In this document: piece by piece, positions 23,534 to 33,736 of the stretch
Layout of the letters: each line of letters starts with the position of its first letter
How positions within the stretch are numbered: position 1 is the first letter of the stretch
Assembly (NCBI GenBank): GCA_033439265.1
Contig: JAVTVX010000021.1
Location: 14,535,001-14,599,000 of the forward strand
DNA: 64,000 nucleotides
Source: Dillenia suffruticosa
Taxonomy: Eukaryota > Streptophyta > Magnoliopsida > Dilleniales > Dilleniaceae
Direction: 5' to 3'
Translations under genes and position numbers: made by a program
The notes under the pieces: generated by a model
Seen by the model: the letters and a program-made list of their open reading frames with translations, nothing else
Told to the model about the DNA's origin: nothing
Database searches by the model: none

Positions 23534-24190
23534 ATTTTAGGGCTTTTAGATGGAGGGCATAGTAGTAAACAGTGTTGGGAGAAAGGGGGTTTTTGGGTTT
23601 TGGCAAATGGGGAAAAATGTGGTTGGTATGGAAGGCAAACAAAGTAGTTTGAAAGATTGGGATATGAAATCAAAAGAAAAAAAAAAAAGAGTTTATGAAT
23701 TATGTACTCTCTCTCTCTCTCTCTCAAACATCAAACATGTACTACAGGTTTAGATTTGTGCAAAATTCAAAATACATAATAATAGTTCCCGTATCATGTT
23801 TTAATTAACTAATTATAAATGTATATATTAACAGATAAAATATAATGTACGCATAACAATATATTTTTTTTTCTTTCAATTTTCTTGACCACTAAAGATT
23901 GGTGATCGCTTTGGATGGGATGTAGTATCTTGTGAAAATGATTGAATATGGCATCGAGAGAATGGACTAGTGGAAGTGGCAAAAGATTTGTGAAGATCAT
24001 TGAAAAGGAAGGCAATAATCTGAGAAGAGAATAGTAGGTTTGATGTATTTATTTATTTTTTTTGGGTACAGGTTTAATGGCTTTTGTGAAGCTGCCAGAG
24101 ACCGAGGTGTTTTCCAACGGAGACACGGGGAATGACAGCATAGAATTTAGCGTATAACGGTATTATCTTGGAATTTAGAATTTAGAATTC
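23534..24190 (+). repeat. Conserved 3' flank / 3' UTR region of PLT-2
   Basis: Matches the 3' flanks of PLT-1 and PLT-3, including the CT tract (23706-23725). It breaks off near 24190, before the pfkB relic found in units 1 and 3. Confidence 0.55.
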
Positions 24191-24940
24191 TACCACATTA
24201 TGTGCCTGAATCTCCGTAACTGTTGCATTGCTTTGCCTTGTAAAAGGGCGGGGAAGGTCCCATTTGTCACGCTATGGTGCACTCCACATGTGTCATGGCT
24301 CATGTTCTGAGAGCAGAGGGATAAACCACGTAGATTAAACAGTGTTGAATTCCACTACATTAACTAAAATCAAATGATCTTACACCCTCTTAATTACAAA
24401 TTTTGAATTCAAACTATAAGAATAAAAAATTAGAATTTAAAAGAACCAACGTCTTATAAATCTCACATACTCAAATCAAATTAATCAAACTAAACTCAAA
24501 TACTGATTGATGATAAAAATTCACTTAAAAAAATTTACTAAATTATAATAGTTGGACTTATAGAATTTTTAAGGGAAATTAATATCTTAGTATTATAGAA
24601 AAAATTAATAATACGTACAAATAAACATAACAAAAATTTTAGTTTTGAATCGGAATCAAACTAAACTAATAGTTTGAAAATGCTTTGGCTTTAGTTCTAG
24701 AATCAAAACTATAAGTTATTGTTTCAATTATAATTTTGAAAAGGAAGGCAATAATTTCAGAGTTTTTTTAGTACGAAGAATGAAGTTTACATGGGAGTGG
24801 GGTGAACTTTAGATGGTCATCTCATTTTTTGTGTTCCAAAAAACATACTTGTTGCAAAATAAAGACAGGCTCTGCATCATGGAAGTTTTGGTTATATGTC
24901 TTAAAGCATCCCCTATTCTTGTAACTGAACGGTGGCATTT
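24190..24940. other. Intergenic, 3' side of the PPR gene
   Basis: Mostly AT-rich sequence containing the presumed 3' UTR of the minus-strand PPR gene. No other gene is seen. Confidence 0.4.
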
Positions 24941-27001
24941 TCAGAACATGAGCATTGCAGTATATTCCCAGGGCCTTAACTTTTGCATAGCCAGGTAATT
25001 TAGTTCTTCAGTCAAATAAGACAAAACAGAATAGATAGCCTCTACCTTTAAGTGAGATTTGTCACCGGAAGTGAAAATATGAACTCTGTTCTCAACATAT
25101 AACCAACTGCAACCTGCAAGTTTCTTGGCCTCATTCCCTCTCATCTTCTTCCTTATACTTCCCATCTCGGCCCACTTGCCTTCTGCAGCATAGAGATTTG
25201 CTAGCTGTACATATCGTGCGCCCTTGTTATTTTCAACCCTCATTAATCTTTCTACAGTTTGGGTGGCTAATTCCACATTCCTATTTAGCTTGCAAGCATT
25301 TACAAATGAGCCTAATACTACCGCATCAAGCACCAAGGGAATTCTATTCAACAGTGCAACGGCTTTCTCTAGTTGATTGGCCCTACCATATAAATCTATC
25401 ATACATGCATAATGGTCTGTTTCAGGTGGAATGTCCCAATCCGTTGTCATGGAGTTGAAATATACCTCTCCTAGTTTTGCTAAACCACAATGGCGGCAAG
25501 CAGAGAGAAGCGCAATAAAGGTGACTGCATTAGGTTTTATTCCTCTTTCCAACATTTCCTGATATAGCTCGATGGCTTTGTGTTCGTGCCCATGGTGAGC
25601 ATAACCAGATAGCATAACATTGAAAAGAACTGCATCCCTCCTGGCAATCCTCTTGAAAATGCTTTCAGCATACCATATGCTCCCACATTTTGCATACATA
25701 TCAACCAGAGAACTGCTCAATTTCTCTTCCATATCGACTTCGATTCTTAGTAAATAACCATGAATTTGCTTCCCTGGATCCAAAGAGGCCTGCACAGCAC
25801 ATGCACCAAGTGCGGTGATGAGGACTGATGCATCAGGAACTGTTGCCTCATTCGCAATAAAATCTCTAAACAGTTCAAACACCATTTGAGACTGCTGAGA
25901 TTTGAGATACCCGGAAAATAAAGCAGTATAAACTACAGAGTTTTTCTCAGCTAATGAATCAAAAAGCCTTCGAGCTTCCACCATTTTATTTTGAGATGCG
26001 TGCCCAACAATCATGGAAGTGACCGCAAAGGAATTTTCCTTCCCACTTTTTTTCAGAACTGACTCCGCATACCTCAAACTCCCGCACTTGCAGTATGTGT
26101 CAACAATGCCACTAATGATGAATGAATTCAAAACAAAGTCACTCTTCAACACCCAAGCATGGATTTCCTTTCCCATCTTCAAGTTCTTCATACCAGAACA
26201 TGCGTTAAGAACACTAGCAGCAGTGTGCTCATTGCATCTAAAACCATCCTCCATCATATGCACAAACAACTTCACAGCTTCCTCCTCATAACCATTTTGT
26301 GCATAGCCCAAAATCAAAGTATTCCATGAAACCGTATCATTCAACTCAAACTCCCTCCAGAAAAGATTTTTAGCCATTTCTAGCTCACCTTCTCTACAAT
26401 AAGCTGCAACCATTGCATTCTTGGAAACCAAATCCAAACTCCCATCAGAACATCCCTTAAACACTTCATGTGCATCTCTCAAACACCCGCATTTGGAATA
26501 CATATCAATTAGTGAACTCACAGCAAAACGATCATAATCGTTCACACACTTCACCATAAGGGAATGCAACTGTTGCCCATAATCTAAATCCAACAACCTC
26601 GTTGCCAGGCTAATCATTGTTGTAATACTAAACCCATCCAAACAAATCTCCCCACGCATCACTCGCATATCTGCAAACAAGTCAACAGCTTGAGTCTCAT
26701 ACCCGTCACTACTAACGTACCCAGAAAGCATTGAATTATACGTAATTATATCCTTGTGAGTAGCAGAGACAAAAATCTCTCTTGCCTTATTCAGGTTTCG
26801 GGTTTTAATGTAAGCCCAGATGATTGCATTCCAAGTAAAGACATTTCTTTCAGGCATTTCATCAAACACCCTCTGGGATTCTCTCAAAAACCCATTTTGA
26901 GAGTACAAAGATATGAGCTGATTAGAGATGACAATCGATGGGGTTAAGCCAGATTTAATGGCTTGTGCGCTGAATTTAAGCGCATCTTTCAACGACATCA
27001 T
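24941..27001 (-). CDS. Pentatricopeptide repeat protein, PLS class with E-type C-terminus
   Basis: Intronless 686-codon frame starting at 27001. PPR proteins bind organelle RNA; PLS-class members with E domains usually help specify C-to-U editing sites. Tandem ~31-36-residue helical repeats run from about residue 24 to 560. Typical signatures: FDEMPERNVFTWNAII (46-61), NDTVSWNTLILGYAQNGYEE (221-240), LVDMYAKCGS (432-441), MLERGIKPNAVTFIALLSAC (483-502). The tail from ~560, with CSWLYVENRVHIF (631-643), is an E/E+-type domain. There is no DYW deaminase domain, so editing would need a partner deaminase. It strongly resembles what I recall of Arabidopsis At3g18840, the neighbour of AtPLT5. It is probably targeted to an organelle, but no clear transit peptide is visible. 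Confidence 0.93.
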   Translation of the reverse strand: MMSLKDALKFSAQAIKSGLTPSIVISNQLISLYSQNGFLRESQRVFDEMPERNVFTWNAIIWAYIKTRNLNKAREIFVSATHKDIITYNSMLSGYVSSDGYETQAVDLFADMRVMRGEICLDGFSITTMISLATRLLDLDYGQQLHSLMVKCVNDYDRFAVSSLIDMYSKCGCLRDAHEVFKGCSDGSLDLVSKNAMVAAYCREGELEMAKNLFWREFELNDTVSWNTLILGYAQNGYEEEAVKLFVHMMEDGFRCNEHTAASVLNACSGMKNLKMGKEIHAWVLKSDFVLNSFIISGIVDTYCKCGSLRYAESVLKKSGKENSFAVTSMIVGHASQNKMVEARRLFDSLAEKNSVVYTALFSGYLKSQQSQMVFELFRDFIANEATVPDASVLITALGACAVQASLDPGKQIHGYLLRIEVDMEEKLSSSLVDMYAKCGSIWYAESIFKRIARRDAVLFNVMLSGYAHHGHEHKAIELYQEMLERGIKPNAVTFIALLSACRHCGLAKLGEVYFNSMTTDWDIPPETDHYACMIDLYGRANQLEKAVALLNRIPLVLDAVVLGSFVNACKLNRNVELATQTVERLMRVENNKGARYVQLANLYAAEGKWAEMGSIRKKMRGNEAKKLAGCSWLYVENRVHIFTSGDKSHLKVEAIYSVLSYLTEELNYLAMQKLRPWEYTAMLMF

Positions 27002-27290
27002 TTACAAAGAGTTCCATAAAAGAAAAACATACACACACACACGCACAATTTAAAAAACACTGAAATTACATAGAATTCAATTTCGGAGTTTATGAATCCG
27101 ATAAATAGAAGGTTAACATGAAATTTTGGGATTCAAATATAAAACATGAAATGAAGCTCTGATAATTTGAAAAGGGAAAAAGAAGAGAGACAAAAACCCT
27201 AATTGTGCCGTTGAGATATCACTTTTTGAATATTATTGTCATTCACTCAAGGCGGTGATGCATTTTAAAAAACTCTCTTGGACCTATCAT
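27002..27290 (-). other. 5' flank of the PPR gene
   Basis: Presumed leader and promoter of the PPR gene, with a short CA repeat near 27033-27044. It ends where the TGGGCC module of unit 3 begins. Confidence 0.4.
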
Positions 27291-28475
27291 AAACCGCCAC
27301 GTAATAGAACATCTTGGATGTAATTCTTTTTAACTATTTAAATTATTTTTAATTTGGGTTGGGCCAAGCGAGCCAGGCCCAAGTAGTGAGGTACGAAAGA
27401 CTTGACCTCCCTTGATAGTTGGGGTGGGCCCTATCACTGTTCATACCCCAAGAAGAATACTGCGGTGTCGGTCCCCAATCATTTTCGAACCTTGTGGGGG
27501 AATCTCAACATTAGCAGATTTTCCTACATAGTCATGTAGACATGCTGATGTCACCGAAAGAAAAAAAATATAGACATGCTGATCTTTTCCGATTTTTGTA
27601 GTACCGAATTCTTGGTCTTGGTCTTGACAAGATTAGCTAAGGACTACTCTGGTTTTTCCTCATCTTGCCCATAGCTACGTTACAAATATATATATAATTT
27701 TTATCTTTGGACTAGGTCTGCTACCTATTATCGAGAATTCCACTCTAATTAATATGAATCGAAATAATTGAAATCTCTCATTGGGAGAGTCTCTCCCGAC
27801 GTAGTTTGGTTTATTTCCAATACTCGAAATCAAGATTATTAGTTGAGGTCTATTGACACAGATCTACTAGACTGATTGACTCAAACTCGAGATCACTTGT
27901 TAATATGTATCTTACATAGAGAGCTCGCACATCGATGAATAGTTGACTTATAAGAAGAATGCTAAGCTTCTTAGTTAAAATTCGGGTTCGAATTTTAAGA
28001 ATAAAAAAAATTATGTTGGGAAAACACTCCTATAGAGAATCTAACAGTAAATCGAATCGAAATAATTAGAATATGATTTTGTCTATCGATCGTTCAATCA
28101 CTAAAAATAAGGAAGGAAAGAAAAAACATAGAGAGCATGTACAATATATAATTTGGATTTTGAATGATCTTTTGATGGCCTAATTTTATATTTTAAAGGA
28201 AAAATCATAATCTCTGGTAGCACTTTGGTGATCTATCCAATGAAATGAATTTAACCTTATTTTAAAATGGCATAATATATTATAATTAATTAATATCTAA
28301 CCATAATTATTTTATATTAAATTCACACCGAAAGAAAATCAGAATCATTTATTCAAGATTTTTATAATTTTGAACCCGACGAAAATGCGCAGGAGGCATA
28401 GATTTCCTCCTCATAATCTCTTTCGAGTCTTTTTGAATTTTCCATACTTCTTGTGGGACATCATCTTCTTGGAGC
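27288..28475. repeat. TGGGCC module plus unassigned module, start of unit 3
   Basis: 27291-27700 matches the window start. 27885-28475 matches 15425-16140 and 2935-3420, with an internal loss of ~130 bp near 28383 that removes the SNERTV-coding part. Confidence 0.6.
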
Positions 28476-28737
28476 TCGTTTAATAGGTTCTTCTTATGCT
28501 TGTCTCCTCCTTATAAGAAAAAACAAAATAGCTTTTTATAAAAAAGAATAAAAACTTAAAAAATAATTTTTAAAATGGGAGAAGGTTTTTCTTTTATTTT
28601 CTTTATACGTAAACTTTTTAAAAAATATATTTTTTCATTCTTTTTATATCTTCACTTAAAAAATATAAAATTTAAAATATATTCATACTATAAATTCATT
28701 TATCTTCATATTCTTTAGATTTGGACTCTTTCTTTTT

Positions 28738-28806
28738 AATTTTAATTTTTAACTTTTAATTTTTAATTTTTAATTTTTAATTTTTAATTTTTAATTTTTA
28801 ATTTTA
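28738..28806. repeat. (TTTTTAA)n minisatellite
   Basis: About nine near-perfect 7-bp units. The equivalent place in unit 2 (16425-16460) has a related but different short repeat (AATTTAT), so the array expanded separately in each copy. Confidence 0.85.
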
Positions 28807-28979
28807 TTTAAAAGTTATTAATTTTTTGTTTCTCAAGTTAAAAAAGGTCTTACTAAACAAGCATTCGCTTTTTCTGGATCTTTTGGTTTTCGGACACTTC
28901 TTAGCCTTTTCTAGATCATTTGGTACTTTCTTCCTTTTTTGTTTTTTTTTTTTTTTTCGTGTTGTATCGATCGGTATTT

Positions 28980-29145
28980 AAAATCATATTCTAACTAATT
29001 CGATTCGAAACTTGTAATAACCCCCTAGGCTATCCCCAATGTAGTTTTTTCATACCCAAATGACGAGTCGAACTCAGGAACTTAATTAAGGGATCTAATA
29101 CCACATTCTACTAAATCAATTATCCGTTAATTTTTTACTTTTTTT
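28980..29145 (-). mobile_element. Possible SINE-like insertion
   Basis: Sequence absent from the matching place in unit 2. Read on the minus strand it has a GAGTTCGACTC string resembling a pol III B box and a TTAGTAGAATG string upstream that could be a decayed A box. No poly(A) tail or target duplication could be defined. Confidence 0.25.
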
Positions 29146-29149
29146 ATTT

Positions 29150-29640
29150 CCTGTTGGTTAGTGCCCACGTGTAGACATTTTATCATAAAAAAATATATAT
29201 ATAATAATAATTTTAAACTAATAAAATAACTCTTGTTATCCCACTAATTAACCAACACTTAAACTCTCCCCTTTAATCATTCAACCAAGCCTACCTGAAA
29301 AATATTCAAAGGGGGTTTTTCTCTTTGAATATTGCCGAGAGAGTGAGAGATTAATTCTTTACAGTGAGATATCTATCGAGAGTTTAAGAAATTTTTAAGT
29401 AGGAAAACTTCATTCGTCATTGGCTTTCCCAAATTTTGGTTGAGGTGTTGTGGCATAGTGGTGGCGGTTTAATTTTATGATCACTATCCTAACCGAGTAA
29501 TCTGTATGGGAGAGTTCACGGCGCAATTGATTTCTTGGAGATCTACGTATTAAGATATTTATTCAAAAATTTTAATTATTTAATTTTTATGATTTATCAC
29601 ACTTTTGATACATGTGAATAAATCTAATATTTTTATTTTT
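29150..29640. other. Insertion-like intergenic sequence
   Basis: Private to unit 3 between two halves of a sequence that is continuous in unit 2 ('tttccattttttaattaag'). No coding or element structure is identified. Confidence 0.35.
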
Positions 29641-31148
29641 TAATTAAGTTTCAAGTTTTTTTTTTTTCAAGATGTAACCGGTAGTATCACATATTGCTCC
29701 CGTAAGAGATAGAGCGAGAGAGAGAGAGAGAGAGAGATTTACTTGATAATTAAAAATTAATACATGAACTAGTTTTTGGGATCAGGCGATTTACCCACCA
29801 GATTGATCGTTGGTATCTTGAAGGTAATTCTTTTTTAATAATTTAAATTACTTTTAATTTGGATTGGGCCAAGTGAAACCGGCCCAAGGTGTGAGGTACG
29901 AACAACTTGAGCCACCGCTTGATAGTTGGGCCGGGCCTTATTATTATTATTTTTATTATATAAGAATTTAAATTTAAGATAAAAAAAAGCTGTATGTTTG
30001 TAACTATCCCTTGTACTCCTTGTCACTTTTCAAACCCAAAACCCAAAGAAGAATACTGCGGTGTCGGTCCCCAACCATTTTGGAACCTAGTGGGGGAGAT
30101 CTCAACCTGAGTAGATATTCCAGCATGGTCACGTAGAAATGCTGATCTTTCGATTTTTGTATTACTGAATTCTTGGTCTTGCCTCTTGACTAGACCAGCT
30201 GAGGACTGTCTTTTCCTCATCTTGTCCATAGGTATAACATGTACCCTAGATAGCGGAAATTAAGAAAAAAAAAATGTATCCCAGATATCTAGCTCATAAA
30301 AATAATTATCTTAATAAAAGAAATATTAAATCTCTTAATTAAACTCAATTCTAATATTAAAAATGAAAAAACTTATTCTAAGACAGCTTCTCTTTATAAA
30401 GAATTTGACAATAATTCAAATTAAAATAATTAAAATACGATTCTAAATATGAATCGATCAAATATAAAAAATAATAATAAAAACCCCGTTAGATATATAG
30501 AATTTGGATTTTGAATGATCACCCGATTTGATATTTTAATGGAAAAATCATAATCTCGAGTGGCACTTTGGTGATCTGTCCAATAAAATGAATTTAATCT
30601 TATTTTAAAATGACATAATATATTATGATTAATCAATATCTAACTATAATTATTTTATATTAAATTCACACGAAATGAAAAATCAGAATCATTTATTCAA
30701 GGTTATTATAATTTTGGACCCCGACGAAAATGACTAGCATTATGTTGAGTGTCCAACTTTTGTTACTACTTTTTAGAAGAAAAAAAAAAAAGAATTATTA
30801 GAAAGTAGGTTGTTGCTTGCTTGACTTACGGAGAAATTGGCTTTTGATTTCTTTGGTCCCCAATCCAAGAAATGTAGAAATGTGGGACCAGTTCACAGGG
30901 CGTGGTCCTCTCATTAGGATGCGCGGTCGCCATCGATTTCCTCCTCGCAATCTCTTTTGATTCTTTTTTATGTCCGACACTTCTTGGGGAGGCATTCTTC
31001 TTAGCTTTTTCCAGATCTTCTGGTTTTGAGCCGACTTTGTTTTTTTATTTGCATTTTTGCTTCACTAGCCCTTTTTGCTTTTTAATCAACTTTTAATGGT
31101 TTTTTTTTTTCCTAAGATGTAACTCGCAGCATCACACATTACTCCTGT

Positions 31149-31226
<78 letters not shown>

Positions 31227-31230
31227 TACT
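29640..31230. repeat. TGGGCC module and second unassigned module, unit 3
   Basis: The TGGGCC module (29840-30250) then the ~1 kb module (30490-31230), in the same order as 16860-17870. It ends in (TG)n followed by a long (GA)n array (31144-31224), the longest of its kind in the window. Confidence 0.6.
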
Positions 31231-31456
31231 TGATAATTAAAAATTAATATATGAACTACTTTTTGGGTACATGAAAAAATAAAAAAATTAAATTATTTTT
31301 TTATCATAAAAATATGCAATATTATGTTATATTGTCCGACAAACTAAAAATTTTAGGGAAAAAAACAAAAAATGAGAAACAAAAGGGGAAACCAAAGATT
31401 TGAATCATTATATAATAATGAAAATGTTCTTTTTCCTTGACCCTACCAAAACTTAG

Positions 31457-33083
31457 TGATAGAATATTTAACCCTTGCATCTAACATATTAATTAACCTA
31501 ATATTCTGTCTTATATTTAACCCAATGATCGATCATGTATGTAGTTATGTATTGAATATATGTACACTCCAATAATTTTCTAGAATCTAGTGGAATGCAA
31601 TTGTTCCAATAAAATTTACTTTCTTAATAAGTTCTCTTCGATATAATATTAGAGTTTAATAAGAAAATCTAGCCTCCCTTTTTTTGCATCGCCATTGTCA
31701 AGGAATCTTTGTAATTCTTTTATACTCTGCACTTGTTTCTAGTGAGGACCTATGCATCAAAATTGAGTTTAATTGATTTCTTCCTATTTCTCCTCTCTCA
31801 GTATTCAAACCTCAATTATTCTCTAAAAATAAAAATCTAGCTAATTTCTTCCAAATTCTCCCCCTCTCTATATTCGGATTCCAATTGTTCTCCCTTTAAA
31901 AAAGGTTCGACTTCAATATAAGAATGCTAGACCCACGTCTCCGCCATCGTTACTCTCAACTTCTCCTCACCTTCGAAAAAAAATAACCAAATCATCAAAA
32001 AAAAAGATAAAAATAATCATCAAAAAAAAATTCTCAAATTTCATCACCACCGCTACAATGTCTCTCAATCCTTCCATTTGTGTAAACTTTCTCCGTTTTC
32101 TTTGTTCTTCCTTCGACTCTCCTTTGGGCTTCTCCTTTCTGTCTTCCTTCTCATTTTTTTTATTGATTTTTCCTTTAATTCTTTTGCCCATCTCCTTCTT
32201 TCTCCTTCACCTCATCTTTCTTTTTGTAATCTTTCTCCTTGTTCTTTTCAAGCTTTGAATGTTTTCCCTCTTCCTTTAAATCTTCATCATTCTCTGTCTT
32301 CTCTTCCTTCTTTTCCCTTCCTCTTCAAACTTCCCACCATTATTTTTCTTTTCCTTTTCTCTTTCTCCTTCTTGGTGTCATCATTTTTCTCCTTATGTTT
32401 CTTTTCTCATCTTTATCTTTTGGTATATCTTTATCATTATTTTGATCTTTAATTCAAGTCCCACCTCAGTTTGCTCATGCTTTGCTTTATTGGGCTCTTT
32501 ATCCTTGCTTTTAACTTTGAGATACAACTTCTATTCAAATTTCTCTTCTTTAATAACAAATTCGGTCTTGTTCTCTATCATTAAATAGTATCTCTCGAAA
32601 CTTAAAAAAACTTCATTTTCTTCAAGATTAACGAGTTTACTTGTAGAATCGATTGAGAGAGAGGTGGATGAGCCAAGGAAATGTTAGCGCAGTTTACTTG
32701 TCTTATAATCCAATCAAATATCAGTACACTAAATATATTGAGATAGACATATATTTTGAGACATGTCAAAGCGTTTCATGTGTTCTCTACTTATCGGTAT
32801 GTCGACTTCTTCACAAAGGGTTTACTTTTATCACTCTTGGTTTTTGATCCAGTTTGAATGTCTGACCTCGTTCTGTTTCAACTATAAGGGTATGATAGAG
32901 TATTTGACCATTATATCTACGTATTATTTAGTATAATATTCTGTTTTATATTTAGTTTAATAATAAATTATGTATTTATTCATGTATTAAGTATATATAT
33001 ATTTTTAAATTTTTATATATAATGGAATATAATTATTTAAAAATAAGATAAAAATTTGTCTCTCAATAAGATCTCTTTTGAGA
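31457..33083 (+). mobile_element. Non-autonomous LTR retroelement, unit 3 copy
   Basis: 5' LTR 31457-31643, PBS-like TAATATTAGAG from 31644, 3' LTR 32893-33083. The flanks CTTAG (31452-31456) and TTTAG (33084-33088) form the target duplication. The two LTRs share their ends and central blocks but are clearly diverged, so the insertion is old. The internal part has the same pyrimidine-rich tract (32090-32400). The minus-strand frame at 31967-32191 contains KEEQRKRRKFTQMEGLRD, the tail of the Lys/Glu-rich relic. There is no gag/pol. Confidence 0.75.
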
Positions 33084-33440
33084 TTTAGGACTATGACGTG
33101 TATTCATTTGATGACCAGTCGTCCTAGGGTCTTTCATTGAATAGACACCATAGTACATTGCAGCTTGGAATTTTGTCTGCATTGTACTCTTCCCTCCGCT
33201 TAACTAAATTTCCCTTTTAACATGTAAAAATTTATAAATATTAAATTTTTTTAGATCTAATGATTAGAAATTTTATTTTCTTAATTAAAAGTTTTAAATT
33301 TAAATTTTAAAAATTAAAAGAAATGATGAGAATCAATCTTTTAATAAGATTTATAATATTTGAATCAAATTAATCAGATAAAATTTAAATATCGATAAAA
33401 AAATCATCAAGATTTATGATGTAAGCATGTTATGGTGGTC

Positions 33441-33448
33441 TATTTAAG
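33441..33448 (+). promoter_or_regulatory. TATA-like box of PLT-3
   Basis: TATTTAAG in the conserved context, ~100 bp before the start codon. That is closer than in the other copies because part of the leader is replaced by the CT array. Confidence 0.6.
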
Positions 33449-33480
33449 TGCAAGGGCAGCTTGGCAACAGCTTCACGTAA

Positions 33481-33481
<1 letters not shown>

Positions 33482-33541
<60 letters not shown>
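33482..33541 (+). repeat. Expanded (CT)n tract in the PLT-3 leader
   Basis: About 30 CT units fill most of the leader. The ~60-bp leader segment holding the uORF in the other copies is missing here. Confidence 0.9.
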
Positions 33542-33544
<3 letters not shown>

Positions 33545-33549
33545 AAGAG

Positions 33550-33700
33550 ATGGATGGCCAGAAAGCTGAGGCTAATGGTGTGTCTGGGCAAACCAAGAAA
33601 TCTCTGGCAGACTTTGATCCTCCTAAGAAGGTCCCAAGGAACAAATATGCATTTGCTTGTGCAATCTTAGCTTCCTTGTCCTCTATTTTGCTTGGTTATG

Positions 33701-33736
<36 letters not shown>

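Noticed and set aside
24190-27290. PPR gene as a recent retrocopy inserted into the array
   Set aside because: Intronless structure is normal for PPR genes. There is no poly(A) tail or target duplication, and a PLT-PPR neighbour pair is remembered from Arabidopsis.
32058-32452. Ser/Phe/Leu-rich plus-strand frames over the pyrimidine tract
   Set aside because: They mirror the Lys/Glu-rich relic on the opposite strand and are not conserved in frame among element copies.
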